Origin: Xenopus tropicalis
Taxonomy: Eukaryota; Chordata; Amphibia; Anura; Pipidae
Direction: 5' to 3'
DNA length: 64,000 bases
Assembly: GCF_000004195.4 (NCBI RefSeq)
Contig: NC_030679.2
Coordinates: 144,980,039 to 145,044,038 of the forward strand
Shown piece after piece: positions 39,297 through 52,115 of the stretch (positions are counted from its first letter, which is position 1; every line of letters begins with the position of its first letter). The notes beneath the pieces are model-generated. The model did not search any database. It had not been told where the DNA came from and saw nothing but the letters and a program-made list of their open reading frames with translations. The position numbers were made by a program, and so were the translations under genes.

Positions 39297-42200
39297 ACAA
39301 GGGGGGGGTGGGTGAGCTAGAATTCCATGGGAAAATTAGTGTAGACGGGGTAGGGGGACTAGCAAAGGGTTGTGGGGGAGGAGTGAGGGGGGCATATAGT
39401 TTATCAGATAAGGAGCTTCCGTTACAAGGAAAGCAGTCTCATAATTGCCTTAGCTCTAATTCTCCCTTAGCTAATGTAAACATCAGAGGGAGAAGTAATA
39501 ATCTCCGCTGCATGCTGGCTAATGCGCGTAGCTTGTCGGGTAAATTAGGGGAGCTGCAAGCTATTGCATGTATTGAAAATTATGATTTAATAGGTATCAC
39601 TGAGACCTGGTGGGATGATAAATGCGACTGGGCTGCGAATTTAAATGGGTATACGCTTTTTAGGAGGGACAGAGAGATTAAAAAGGGTGGAGGGGTTTGT
39701 CTTTACGTAAAGTCAGACTTAAAGCCATGTAATAAAGACATTACCAATGAAAACGTGGAATCTCTTTGGGTAGAAATTTCAGTAGGGCTGAAGGTCACAA
39801 AGAAAATGATCATTGGTGTATGCTATAAACCACCCCGTATAGATGAGGGGGATGAGGCCCAGCTATTGTTGCAAATGGAGGAGGCTTCAAAACTGGGTCA
39901 AGTTGTTGTTATGGGGGACTTTAATTATCCGGACATTGACTGGAGTAATGGGGTGGCTAAGTCAGAAAGAGCTAGTAGGTTTGTAAATATGCTAAATGAC
40001 AACTTTTTATTTCAGGCGGTTCAAGAACCCACTAGGAATGACTCTATTTTGGACCTGGTGATTTCTAATAATGCTGAACTTATCTCTAACATTTGTGTGG
40101 GTGAGCATTTGGGGAACAGTGATCACAACATGGTCTCCTTTGAGATAATGCTGCAGAGACAGCGCTATAAGGGAGTAACTAAAACGCTCAATTTTAGACG
40201 TGCAGACTTTGCCAGTATAAGGGCATCTCTGCAATGTGTCAACTGGGAAAGGCTTTTCATGGGGTTAGACACAGAAGGAAAATGGAACATCTTTAAAACA
40301 TTGCTTTGTAGGTATACACAACAGTATATCCCCCTTGTAAGCAAGGAGAGGCATCGCAAAGCAAAACCTTTATGGCTGAATAAAAGTGTTAGTGTCGAGG
40401 TTGGTAAGAAAAAATGTGCTTTTAGGGCACTCAAGTTAGCTGGGACAGCGGAAACTTTCATCAGGTACAAGGAAGCAAATAAAGCATGCAAAAAAGCTAC
40501 CAGGCAAGCTAAAATAGAGATGGAAAGGGATATTGCAGCTAGGAGTAAAAAGAATCCAAAATTATTTTTTAATTATGTGAATAGAAAAAAAATGAAGCAA
40601 GAAGGGGTGGGAACTTTATTATCACGGGGGGGTACGTTGGTTGATGAAAACGGGGAAAAAGCTAAAATTTTGAACTCTTATTTTACATCTGTCTATACAT
40701 CTGAGGAGCCAGATAATGAAGGCTTCCCTTGTAATATGCCCAGTTCTAGTAATTTAGCTACTGGCGCATGGGTCACTCAGGAGGAAATTCAAAAGAGACT
40801 TGAACATGTAAAGGTAAACAAAGGTCAAGGGCCGGATGGGATTCATCCCAGGGTATTAAATGAGCTGAGCGCTGTGATTGCCAAACCTCTTCACTTAATT
40901 TTTCAGGATTCATTGAGGTCTGGCATGGTGCCAAGAGACTGGCGGATTGCTAATGTGGTGCCGTTATTTAAAAAGGGATCCCGTTCTCAGCCTGAAAACT
41001 ATAGGCCTGTTAGTCTGACATCAGTAGTAGGAAAACTTTTGGAAGGGGTAATAAGGGATAGGGTATTTGAATACATTGCAGTTCACAATACTATTAGTTT
41101 GTGCCAGCATGGTTTTATGCGTAACAGATCTTGCCAGACTAATTAAGTCGCCTTTTATGAGGAGGTGAGCAGGAACCTTGATGCTGGAATGGCAGTTGAT
41201 GTCATCTACTTGGACTTTGCTAAAGCGTTTGATACAGTACCTCACAGAAGGTTAATGATCAAATTAAGGAATATTGGCCTAGAACATAATATTTGTAATT
41301 GGATAGAGAACTGGCTGAAGGATAGAGTACAAAGAGTGGTTGTAAATGGAACATTTTCTAATTGGACCAGTGTGGTTAGTGGAGTACCGCAGGGGTCAGT
41401 CCTTGGGCCTTTGCTGTTTAACTTGTTTATTAATGACCTGGAGGTGGGCATAGACAGTACTGTGTCTATTTTTGCTGATGACACTAAATTGTGCAAAACT
41501 ATAAGTTCCATGCAGGATGCTGCCGCTTTGCAGAGCGATTTGACAAAATTAGATAACTGGGCAGCAAACTGGAAAATGAGGTTCAATGTTGATAAGTGCA
41601 AAGTTATGCACTTTGGTAGAAATAATATAAACGCAAACTATCTACTGAATGGTAGTGTGTTGGGGGTTTCCTTAATGGAGAAGGATCTGGGGGTTTTTGT
41701 AGATCACAAGTTGTCTAATTCCAGGCAGTGTCATTCTGTGGCTACTAAAGCAAATAAAGTGCTGTCTTGTATAAAAAAAAGGCATTGACTCAAGGGATGA
41801 GAACATAATTTTGCCCCTTTATAGGTCCCTGGTAAGGCCTCACCTTGAGTATGCAGTGCAGTTTTGGGCTCCAGTCCTTAAGAAGGATATTAATGAGCTG
41901 GAGAAAGTGCAGAGACGTGCAACTAAACTGGTTAAGGGGATGGAAGATTTAAACTATGAGGTGAGACTGTCGAGGTTGGGGTTGTTTTCTCTGGAAAAGA
42001 GGCGCTTGAGAGGGGATATGATTACTCTGTACAAGTACATTAGAGGGGATTATAGGCAGTTGGGGGATGTTCTTTTTTCCCATAAAAACAATCAACGCTA
42101 CAGAGGTCACCCCTTTAGATTAGAGGAAAGGAGCTTCCATTTGAAGCAGCATAGGTGGTTTTATACGGTGAGGGCAGTGAGGTTGTGGAATGCCCTTCCT

Positions 42201-42308
42201 AGTGATGTGGTAATGGCAGATTCTGTTAATGCCTTTAAGAGGGGCCTGGATGAGTTCTTGATCAATCAGAATATCAAAGGCTATTGTGATACTAATATCT
42301 ACAGTTAG
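39284..42308 (+). pseudogene. CR1 ORF2: APE endonuclease and RT, two breaks
   Basis: Overlaps the end of ORF1. In order: APE endonuclease with ANARS (Asn about residue 80), TETWW (Glu 107), GDFN (211-214) and SDH (279-281); a linker; RT from about residue 510 with GPDGIHP; motif A region YLDFAKAFD; GVPQGSVLGP; FADD near 41470; and a C-terminal domain ending IYS. A TAA at 41144-41146 stops the frame, and a +1 shift in an A-run near 41777 moves the last 165 codons to another frame. Catalytic residues survive, so it is a young but dead copy. Confidence 0.93.
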
Positions 42309-42426
42309 TACTAGTGGTTGTATTTATAGTTTATGTATGTGAGTGTATAGATTGGTAGGTGTGGGTTAGGTGTGCTGGGTTTACTTGGATGGGTTGAACT
42401 TGATTGACACTGGTCTTTTTTCAACC

Positions 42427-42450
42427 CTATGTAACTATGTAACTATGTAA
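42427..42450 (+). repeat. CR1 3' octamer tail (CTATGTAA)3
   Basis: Three perfect tandem octamers directly before the right target duplication. This short tandem tail, not poly(A), ends the element. Confidence 0.92.
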
Positions 42451-42452
42451 CT

Positions 42453-45400
42453 AAGTTAAAGATCTCACAAGATATAGGAAACATCTGAAGAAGGTTGGTC
42501 AATAGATTTCCTAATTAATAGGTGGAATCAACCAAGTTAAAGATCTCACAAGATATAGGAAACATCTGAAGAAGGTTGGTCAATAGATTTCCTAATTAAT
42601 AGGTTAAATCAACCAAGTTAAAGATCTCACAAGATACAGGAAAAATCTGAAGAATTTTGGTCAATAGATTTCCTAATTAATAGGTGGAATCAACCAAGTT
42701 AAAGATCTCACAAGATATAGGAAACATCTGAAGAAGGTTGGTCAATAGATTTCCTAATTAATAGGTTAAATCAACCAAGTTAAAGATTTCACAAGATATA
42801 GGAAAGATCTGAAGAAGGTTGGTCAATAGATTTCCTAATAAATAGGTTAAATCAACCAAGTTAAAGATCTCACAAGATACAGGAAACATTTGAAAAAGGT
42901 TGGTTAATAGATTTCCTAATTAATAGGTGGAATCAACCAAGTTAAAAATCTCACAAGATATAGGAAACATCTGAAGAAGGTTGTTCAATAGATTTCCTAA
43001 TTAAAAGGAGGAATCAACCAAGTTAAAGATCTCACAAGATATAGGAAACATCTGAAGAATCTTGGTCAATAGATTTCCTAATTAATAGGTTAAATCAACC
43101 AAGTTAAAGATCTCACAAGATACAGGAAACATTTGAAAAAGGTTGGTCAATAGATTTCCTAATTAATAGGTGGAATCAACCAAGTTAAAAATCTCACAAG
43201 ATATAGGAAACATCTGAAGAAGGTTGGTCAATAGATTTCCTAATTTATAGGTTGAATCAACCAAGTTAAAGATCTCACAAGATATAGGAAACATCTGAAG
43301 AAGGTTGGTCAATAGATTTCCTAATTAATAGGTGGAATCAACCAAGTTAAAGATCTCACAAGATATAGGAAACATCTGAAGAAGGTTGGTCAATAGATTT
43401 CCTAATTAATAGGTTAAATCAACCAAGTTATAGATCTCACAAGATACAGGAAACATTTGAAAAAGGTTGGTCAATAGATTTCCTAATTAATAGGTGGAAT
43501 CAACCAAGTTAAAGATCTCACAAGATATAGGAAACATCTGAACAAGGTTGGTCAATAGATTTCCTAATTAATAGGTGGAATCAACCAAGTTAAAGATCTC
43601 ACAAGATATAGGAAACATCTGAAGAAGGTTGGTCAATAGATTTCCTAATTAATAGGTGGAATCATCCAAGTTAAAGATCTCACAAAATATAGGAAACATC
43701 TGAACAAGGTTGGTCAATAGATTTCCTAATTAATAGGTGGAATCAACCAAGTTAAAGATCTCACAAGATATAGGAAACATCTGAAGAAGGTTGATCAATA
43801 GATTTCCTAATTAATAGGTTAAATTAACCAAGTTATAGATCTCACAAGATACAGGAAACATTTGAAAAAAGGTTGGTCAATAGATTTCCTAATTAATAGG
43901 TGGAATCAACCAAGTTAAAGATCTCACAAGATATAGGAAACATCTGAAGAATGTTGGTCAATAGATTTCCTAATTAATAGGTGGAATCAACCAAGTTAAA
44001 GATCTCACAAGATATAGGAAACATCTGAAGAAGGTTGGTCAATAGATTTCCTAATTAATAGGTTAAATCAACCAAGTTAAAGATCTCACAAGATACAGGA
44101 AAAATCTGAAGAATTTTGGTCAATAGATTTCCTAATTAATAGGTGGAATCAACCAAGTTAAAGATCTCACAAGATATAGGAAACATCTGAAGAAGGTTGG
44201 TCAATAGATTTCCTAATTAATAGGTTAAATCAACCAAGTTAAAGATCTCAAAAGATACAGGAAAAATCTGAAGAATTTTGGTCAATAGATTTCCTAATTA
44301 ATAGGTGGAATCAACCAAGTTAAAGATCTCACAAGATACAGGAAACATTTGAAAAAGGTTGGTCAATAGATTTCCTAATTAATAGGTGGAATCAACCAAG
44401 TTAAAAATCTCACAAGATATAGGAAACATCTGAAGAAGGTTGTTCAATAGATTTCCTAATTAATAGGAGGAATCAACCAAGTTAAAGATCTCACAAGATA
44501 TAGGAAACATCTGAAGAAGGTTGGTCAATAGATTTCCTAATTAATAGGTTAAATCAACCAAGTTAAAGATCTCACAAGATATAGGAAACATCTGAAGAAG
44601 GTTGGTCAATAGATTTCCTAATTTATAGGTTGAATCAACCAAGTTAAAGATCTCACAAGATATAGGAAACATCTGAAGAAGGTTGGTCAATAGATTTCCT
44701 AATTAATAGGTTAAATCAACCAAGTTAAAGATCTCACAAGATACAGGAAACATTTGAAAAAGGTTGGTCAATAGATTTCCTAATTAATAGGTGGAATCAA
44801 CCAAGTTAAAAATCTCACAAGATATAGGAAACATCTGAAGAAGGTTGGTCAATAGATTTCCTAATTTATAGGTTGAATCAACCAAGTTAAAGATCTCACA
44901 AGATATAGGAAACATCTGAAGAAGGTTGGTCAATAGATTTCCTAATTAATAGGTGGAATCATCCAAGTTAAAGATCTCACAAAATATAGGAAACATCTGA
45001 ACAAGGTTGGTCAATAGATTTCCTAATTAATAGGTGGAATCAACCAAGTTAAAGATCTCACAAGATATAGGAAACATCTGAAGAAGGTTGGTCAATAGAT
45101 TTCCTAATTAATAGGTTAAATTAACCAAGTTATAGATCTCACAAGATACAGGAAACATTTGAAAAAAGGTTGGTCAATAGATTTCCTAATTAATAGGTGG
45201 AATCAACCAAGTTAAAGATCTCACAAGATATAGGAAACATCTGAAGAAGGTTGGTCAATAGATTTCCTAATTAATAGGTGGAATCAACCAAGTTAAAGAT
45301 CTCACAAGATATAGGAAACATCTGAAGAAGGTTGGTCAATAGATTTCCTAATTAATAGGTTAAATCAACCAAGTTAAAGATCTCAGAAGATACAGGAAAT

Positions 45401-47980
45401 ATCTGAAGAATTTTGGTCAATAGATTTCCTAATTAATAGGTGGAATCAACCAAGTTAAAGATCTCACAAGATACAGGAAACATTTGAAAAAGGTTGGTCA
45501 ATAGATTTCCTAATTAATAGGTGGAATCAACCAAGTTAAAAATCTCACAAGATATAGGAAACATCTGAAGAAGGTTGTTCAATAGATTTCCTAATTAATA
45601 GGAGGAATCAACCAAGTTAAAGATCTCACAAGATATAGGAAACATCTGAAGAAGGTTGGTCAATAGATTTCCTAATTAATAGGTTAAATCAACCAAGTTA
45701 AAGATCTCACAAGATACAGGAAACATTTGAAAAAGGTTGGTCAATAGATTTCCTAATTAATAGGTAGAATCAACCAAGTTAAAAATCTCACAAGATATAG
45801 GAAACATCTGAAGAAGGTTGGTCAATAGATTTCCTAATTTATAGGTTGAATCAACCAAGTTAAAGATCTCACAAGATATAGGAAACATCTGAAGAAGGTT
45901 GGTCAATAGATTTCCTAATTAATAGGTGGAATCAACCAAGTTAAAGATCTCACAAGATATAGGAAACATCTGAAGAAGGTTGGTCAATAGATTTCCTAAT
46001 TAATAGGTTAAATCAACCAAGTTATAGATCTCAAAAGATACAGGAAACATTTGAAAAAGGTTGGTCAATAGATTTCCTAATTAATAGGTGGAATCAACCG
46101 AGTTAAAGATCTCACAAGATATAGGAAACATCTGAAGAAGGTTGGTCAATAGATTTCCTAATTAATAGGTGGAATCAACCAAGTTAAAGATCTCACAAGA
46201 TATAGGAAACATCTGAAGAAGGTTGGTCAATAGATTTCCTAATTAATAGGTTAAATCAACCAAGTTAAAGATCTCACAAGATACAGGAAAAATCTGAAGA
46301 ATTTTGGTCAATAGATTTCCTAATTAATAGGTGGAATGAACCAAGTTAAAGATCTCACAAGATATAGGAAACATCTGAAGAAGGTTGGTCAATAGATTTC
46401 CTAATTAATACGTTAAATCAACCAAGTTAAAGATCTCACAAGATACAGGATACATTTGAAAAAGGTTGGTCAATAGATTTCCTAATTAATAGGTGGAATC
46501 AACCAAGTTAAACATCTCACAAGATATAGGAAACATCTGAAGAAGGTTGGTCAATAGATTTCCTAATTAATAGGTGGAATCAAACAAGTTAAAGATCTCA
46601 CAAGATATAGGAAACATCTGAAGTCGGTTGGTTAATAGATTTCCTAATTAATAGGTGGAATCAACCAATTTAAAGATCTCACAAGATATAGTAAACATCT
46701 GAAGAAGGTTGTTCACTAGATTTCCTAATTAATAGGTTAAATCAACCAAGTTAAAGATCTCACAAGATACAGGAAACATTTGAAAAAGGTTGGTCAATAG
46801 ATTTCCTAATTAATAGGTGGAATCAACCAAGTTAAAAATCTCACAAGATATAGGAAACATCTGAAGAAGGTTGGTCAATAGATTTCCTAATTAATAGGTG
46901 GAATCAACCAAGTTAAAGATCTCACAAGATATAGGAAACATCTGAAGAAGATTGGTCAATAGATTTCCTAATTAATAGGTTAAATCAACAAAGTTATAGA
47001 TCTCACAAGATACAGGAAACATTTGAAAAAGGTTGGTCAATAGATTTCCTAATTAATAGGTGGAATCAACCAAGTTAAAGATCTCACAAGATATAGGAAA
47101 CATCTGAAGAAGGTTGGTCAATAGATTTCCTAATTAATAGGTGGAATCAACCAAGTTATAGATCTCACAAGATATAGGAAACATCTGAAGAAGGTTGGTC
47201 AATAGATTTCCTAATTAATAGGTTAAATCAACCAAGTTAAAGATCTCACAAGATACAGGAAAAATCTGAAGAATTTTGGTCAATAGATTTCCTAATTAAT
47301 AGGTGGAATCAACCAAGTTAAAGATCTCACAAGATACAGGAAACATCTGAAGAAGGTTGGTCAATAGATTTCCTAATTAATAGGTTAAATCAACCAAGTT
47401 AAAGATCTCACAAGATACAGGAAACATTTGAAAAAGGTTGGTCAATAGATTTCCTAATTAATAGGTGGAATCAACCAAGTTAAAAATCTCACAAGATATA
47501 GGAAACATCTGAAGAAGGTTGGTCAATAGATTTCCTAATTAATAGGTGGAATCAACCAAGTTAAAGATCTCACAAGATATAGGAAACATCTGAAGAAGGT
47601 TGGTCAATAGATTTCCTAATTAATAGGTGGAATCAACCAAGTTAAAGATCTCACAAGATATAGGAAACATCTGAAGAAGGTTGGTCAATAGATTTCCTAA
47701 TTAATAGGTTAAATCAACCAAGTTAAAGATCTCACAAGATACAGGAAACATTTGAAAAAGGTTGGTCAATAGATTTCCTAATTAATAGGTGGAATCAACC
47801 AAGTTAAAAATCTCACAAGATATAGGAAACATCTGAAGAAGGTTGGTCAATAGATTTCCTAATTAATAGGTTAAATCAACCAAGTTAAAGATCTCACAAG
47901 ATATAGGAAACATCTGAAGAAGGTTGGTCAATAGATTTCTTAATCAATAGATGGAATCAATCAAATCATAGATCTCACAA
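42453..47980. repeat. 81-bp satellite array, right part (about 68 copies)
   Basis: About 68 monomers by length. Private variants recur at multiples of 81 bp, for example ATCATCCAAG near 43660 and 44957, and AATTTATAGG near 43243, 44620, 44863 and 45837. This indicates block duplications of about 14-20 monomers. The last monomer is the diverged end type with AATCAAATCATAG. Confidence 0.95.
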
Positions 47981-48281
47981 AATGCTATAAAGCAATACAT
48001 GGTGCATTCTTCACTGTAACTTCTCTTTATAGTAGCCCATCAGTTCCACTCATAGTAATAGGATCTGGGTTACATTGTCTTTAGCTTATAGAGAAGTACT
48101 ACAGGTATTAACTGATTTCAATGTCACTGTCCAAAGCTCTTCCTTACTTTGGCTCAGATCAGGTAATTGGGGCTATGTACGGACAATATAGATGCATAGC
48201 GTTCCACAAGCAACTTGATGAACTTTTCTGAAAGGTAACGGACTACAGTATTGAACATATTCACTACATGAAAACTTCTAC

Positions 48282-48363
48282 CGACGAGGATGGGATTCGA
48301 ACCCACGCGTGCTGAGCACAATGGATTAGCAGTCCATCGCCTTAACCACTCGGCCACCTCGTC
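48282..48363 (-). tRNA. tRNA-Ser (anticodon GCT)
   Basis: Intact 82-nt copy, T-loop TTCGAAT, TTTT terminator. Confidence 0.95.
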
Positions 48364-49236
48364 CATTGGACATGCGAGCTCCCCTTTGTTTTCTGTTTTT
48401 AATGGACAGTATACATCCATTTTCAATATTAGCTTAATGAGTAGGACTTGTGCTGAATATACTTTTTGCCTATTGTTGTAATTAAGGAAATATCTATGGT
48501 TTCTGTTTTTTCTGCCACTAAACAAGAATATCAAGCCAGTTTCACTTTAGCACTTCCTGCCACTTCCTACCAATTCAAAAGAACATAAAAGGATCTGATA
48601 AAACTAATTATCAGTCCACAGAGAAGCCCATGATAATGAGTTCCTGAAAGGCTACTACGTAGAGAAGAGAGGGTTTTTTTGTTATAAAAATATCTGAACA
48701 ATTTGCCCTGTTTATATAGAAGAGGGGGGTAAGGTCAGTGAAAATAGCCTAATTTTAAAATGAATGTATAATAACGGTAATAAAAAATAAAGTAATAGTC
48801 ATTTTAATTACAAGTCCCATTTAAATTCACAAAAAACACACAATTTTCTTTACACAAGCCATTTTTTGTCAAGTACTACTTTATTTTCACAATCACTATT
48901 ACTCAGTCGAAAGAAGGTGTCAGCTGCAAAGAAGGGAGGGGAATATCCATCCCATAGCATTGGTAGTCTAATCATGTACATAACAAGGACCAAACATGGA
49001 GTAGCTTCAATAGGAAAAATGTGAGATCAACAAAAGCCTCATTCATTGCCAGGGAGTATACTGCCCCCGTTTTGAAGTGAGAAGAGCCGCAACTCTTTTT
49101 AGTTCAGCTCACAGCAAAGCTAATTGGCTATCCCTATGGACTATTCAGTTGGCCATACAGTAGGCCATCCAGTAATTGCCATGTTTACCCGTAATTGGAC
49201 TACCTCAAACAGAATGGAATCTTATAGATGAAAATG

Positions 49237-49310
49237 AGGCACTGCTGAGATTCGAACTCAGGATCTCCTGCTTACTAGACAGGCGCTTTAACCAACTAAG
49301 CCACAGCGCC
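49237..49310 (-). tRNA. tRNA-Thr (anticodon AGT)
   Basis: Anticodon stem CCTGT/GCAGG with a closing T-G pair, loop CTAGTAA, T-loop TTCGAAT. Functional-looking; TTTT follows. Confidence 0.93.
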
Positions 49311-49960
49311 AGACTACAGCCTCTGTCAAGGGCATAAAAATAAAAAATGGGCACATGCAGAAGATTGCACCAAGATCAGGATTATTGGGCAAGTATTACT
49401 TGCTGTTAAACTCTCGAGATATCTGTTAGACAGGTGGATAATTAAGAAGAAGAAGGCCTTGATTGAAACATATTTGTCAGCTCTGCATTAAAACTCATGA
49501 CAAATTTTTGATTCAGGTGTGAGCCTTGCTCCTTGGCAGGCGTGAGCAGCGCTCATTAGCAAAACCAAATCAACAACCTGAACACATCCTTTATTACCAA
49601 GGAATTTCCCCCCAACGCACATGTTTTACCTCCAACCACCAATACCTTTCATCCCCAGTCTGTAGCTTGAAGCTCAGTAAGCCTAGCTACTTTGCAATCT
49701 TGACAGGAACATTATTCGGGCTAAGCATGAAAAGATGTGTCTAATTGACCCAAGACACAGTTCCACACTTTGATGGGAAGCGGCCGTTGCTTGGTTGGTA
49801 GGCATACACTTGCCAGGAGACTGACATCTGCATGTAAAACAGGCTGGGAGTTTTCAGAGGAACCATGCTTTAACTGCCAGATACGTTCAGAGAACAGACA
49901 TGGGCAAGAGAGCCAAAGGCAAGCTCTAGCCATTCCCCGCAAGCTTTAAAGGAAGAAGGC

Positions 49961-50034
49961 AGGCACTGCTGAGAGTCAAACTCAGGATCTCCTGTTTACA
50001 AGACAGGCGCTTTAACCAACTAAGCCACAGCGCC
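49961..50034 (-). tRNA. tRNA-Thr (anticodon TGT)
   Basis: Anticodon loop CTTGTAA; T-loop TTTGACT (C56 to T), as in unit 3. No TTTT downstream. Confidence 0.87.
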
Positions 50035-50391
50035 AACCGGTTGGGGCTGATCCTGTGGACAGAAAGAGAAATAAGCACACTGATGCCCCATTCCGCAACT
50101 TCTTTCTCCCTTGCCTGTAAATTCAGTGAGCTACAAGTGTGCACCTTTCTACAAGGGCAGCTAAAAGCTCATTCCCCTCCTCTGAAATGAGTAACTAGGG
50201 CCGAGTATGGGGAGCCTGTGGCACTGCAGCTTTATGTTATTTGGTATGGTATGCATGTCGTTTTAGTTTGACTCCTTTCTTTTGCCTACCATACCGACAT
50301 CATCTTTTCAAAGGCATGCTAGTGAGAGAAATTGCACACAGGCGGGAAGCTCGTACTTCCAAGTTTAAGGTTGACGGAAACAAAGAGAGCA

Positions 50392-50465
50392 AGGCACTGC
50401 TGAGAGCTGAACTCAGGACCTCCTGTTTACTAGACAGGCACTTTAAATAACTAAGCCACAGCGCC
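50392..50465 (-). tRNA. Divergent tRNA-Thr (AGT), probably impaired
   Basis: Loop CTAGTAA with paired stem; D-loop GTTATTTA and T-loop TTCAGCT. Acceptor GGCGCTG paired. Confidence 0.7.
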
Positions 50466-50655
50466 ACATGATTTTTGGTGGAGCCTTCCAAAGGGAATCA
50501 AAAAGTAGTTTTTATATTATAACTCTGACATTTTTTTTTAGTTACAACACTAACTCATTGGATAATAACACTGCTGACAAGGGTGTGATCCACATATCCC
50601 GGCACCTATTCATGAAACCAATCTACTGTGGCTGAGTCTCTCCTTTCATCGTATA

Positions 50656-50738
50656 ACCAGGATGGCCGAGTGGTTAAGGCGTTGGACTTAAGATCCAATG
50701 GATGTATATCCGCGTGGGTTCAAACCCCACTCCTGGTA
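50656..50738 (+). tRNA. tRNA-Leu (anticodon TAA)
   Basis: Intact 83-nt copy with T-loop TTCAAAC and TTTTT terminator. Confidence 0.95.
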
Positions 50739-51177
50739 AATGTTTTTCAAGTCTCAAATATAAGACTCCCCACTTGGGCAATTGTGCATAATCACCTGCT
50801 TCAGTGCAAATGCCTTTAAGCAAAGTTGCCATGCTACATACCAAGAACTTTATTACAATACAAAACTCATCAGCCACAAGCAGCCTGGACTGGCAATCTG
50901 TGGGTTCAGGCAAATGCCAGGGGGGCTGTAAGGTGCCACAGACAGTCACTGTTTTTTGGGCTGGGGGGGCTGTTTGTGCCTCTGGGTACCGGCCATTAGT
51001 GCTAAAAAATGAAGGGAAATGAATACAAATTCATAGCTTACTAATGCTCCAATCGCCAATGTGGCCAACTTTCACAGTACTTGACCATTCAGCCTTTTGG
51101 TTAGATGGTCAGATGACTTCCAGGTTGGCCTGTGTATGTAATATGGGATTTCTGCATTAAAGATGTCAAGAAAATGG

Positions 51178-51251
51178 AGGCACTGCTGAGAACCAAACTA
51201 AGGATGTGTAGTGTATGAGAGAGGCAGCTTAAACAACCGAGCCACAGCACC
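51178..51251 (-). pseudogene. Degenerate tRNA-Thr relic of the unit
   Basis: Same damage as the relic at 12957-13030. Confidence 0.8.
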
Positions 51252-51300
51252 AACTGGTATGTGAGGTATTCTGGTTGTTTTTTGAGTGAACATCAAACAT

Positions 51301-51734
51301 ACAGGAAACATCTGAAGAACCTTGGTCAAAGATCTCTCACAAGAGAGAATTTTGGTCAATAGATTTCCTATTTAATAGGTGGAATCAACCAAGTTAAAGA
51401 TCTCAAAAGATACAGGAAACATGTGAAGAAGGTTGGTCAATAGATTTCTTAATTAATATGTTAAATAAACCAAGTTAAAGATCTCACAAGATACAGGAAA
51501 AATCTGAAGAATTTTGGTCAATAGATTTCCTAATTAATAGGTGGAATCAACCAAGTTAAAGATCTCACAAGATACAGGAAACATTTGAAAAAGGTTGGTC
51601 AATAGATTTCCTAATTAATAGGTGGAATCAACCAAGTTAAAAATCTCACAAGATATAGGAAACATCTGAAGAAGGTTGGTCAATAGATTTCCTAATTAAT
51701 AGGTTAAATCAACCAAGTTAAAGATCTCACAAGA
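51301..51734. repeat. 81-bp array, about five copies
   Basis: Short array. Unlike other units it lacks the diverged AATCAAATCATAG end monomer and stops at CACAAGATG. Confidence 0.92.
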
Positions 51735-52033
51735 TGCTATAAAGCAATACATGGTGCATTCTTCACTGTAACTTCTTTTTATAGTAGCCCATCAGTTCCA
51801 CTCATAGTGATAGGATCTGGGTTACATTGTCTTTAGCTTATAGAGAAGTACTACAGGTATTAACTGATTTCAATGTCACTGTCCACAGCTCTTCCTTACT
51901 TTGGCTCAGATCAGGTAATTGGGGCTGTGTACGGACAAAATAGATGCGTAGCGTTCCACAAGCAACTTGATGAACTTTTCTGAAAGGTAACGGACTACAG
52001 TATTGAACATATTCACTACATGAAAACTTCTAC

Positions 52034-52115
52034 CGACGAGGATGGGATTCGAACCCACGCGTGCTGAGCACAATGGATTAGCAGTCCATCGCCTTAACCA
52101 CTCGGCCACCTCGTC
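52034..52115 (-). tRNA. tRNA-Ser (anticodon GCT)
   Basis: Intact 82-nt copy. Confidence 0.95.

Larger units (their letters stand above)
38656..42452 (+). mobile_element. CR1-like LINE inserted in the satellite
   Basis: A 3.8 kb non-LTR retrotransposon, 5' truncated within ORF1, ending in three copies of the octamer CTATGTAA (42427-42450). AAGTT flanks it on both sides (38651-38655, 42453-42457). Removing the element and one AAGTT restores a normal 81-bp monomer. The octameric 3' tail is characteristic of the CR1 group. Confidence 0.94.
33731..47980. repeat. 3.8 kb unit, copy 4, hugely enlarged
   Basis: Thr-AGT, Thr-TGT, divergent Thr-AGT, a truncated Leu, an inserted older segment (35690-36540) and the degenerate Thr, then an 81-bp array grown to over 7 kb. 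A CR1 element splits the array. Ser-GCT is missing because of the DIRS event. Confidence 0.9.
47981..51734. repeat. 3.8 kb unit, copy 5
   Basis: Complete order Ser-GCT, Thr-AGT, Thr-TGT, divergent Thr-AGT, Leu-TAA, Thr relic, short 81-bp array. Spacers 48364-49236, 49311-49960 and 50035-50391 contain no other gene. Confidence 0.92.

Noticed and set aside
39284..39330. ATG start for CR1 ORF2 at its upstream limit
   Set aside because: The frame's first codon is GTG; translation probably depends on the ORF1 overlap, so no exact start is claimed.
36777..47980. CRISPR-like array
   Set aside because: The 81-bp units are contiguous with no unique spacers, and the context is eukaryotic.
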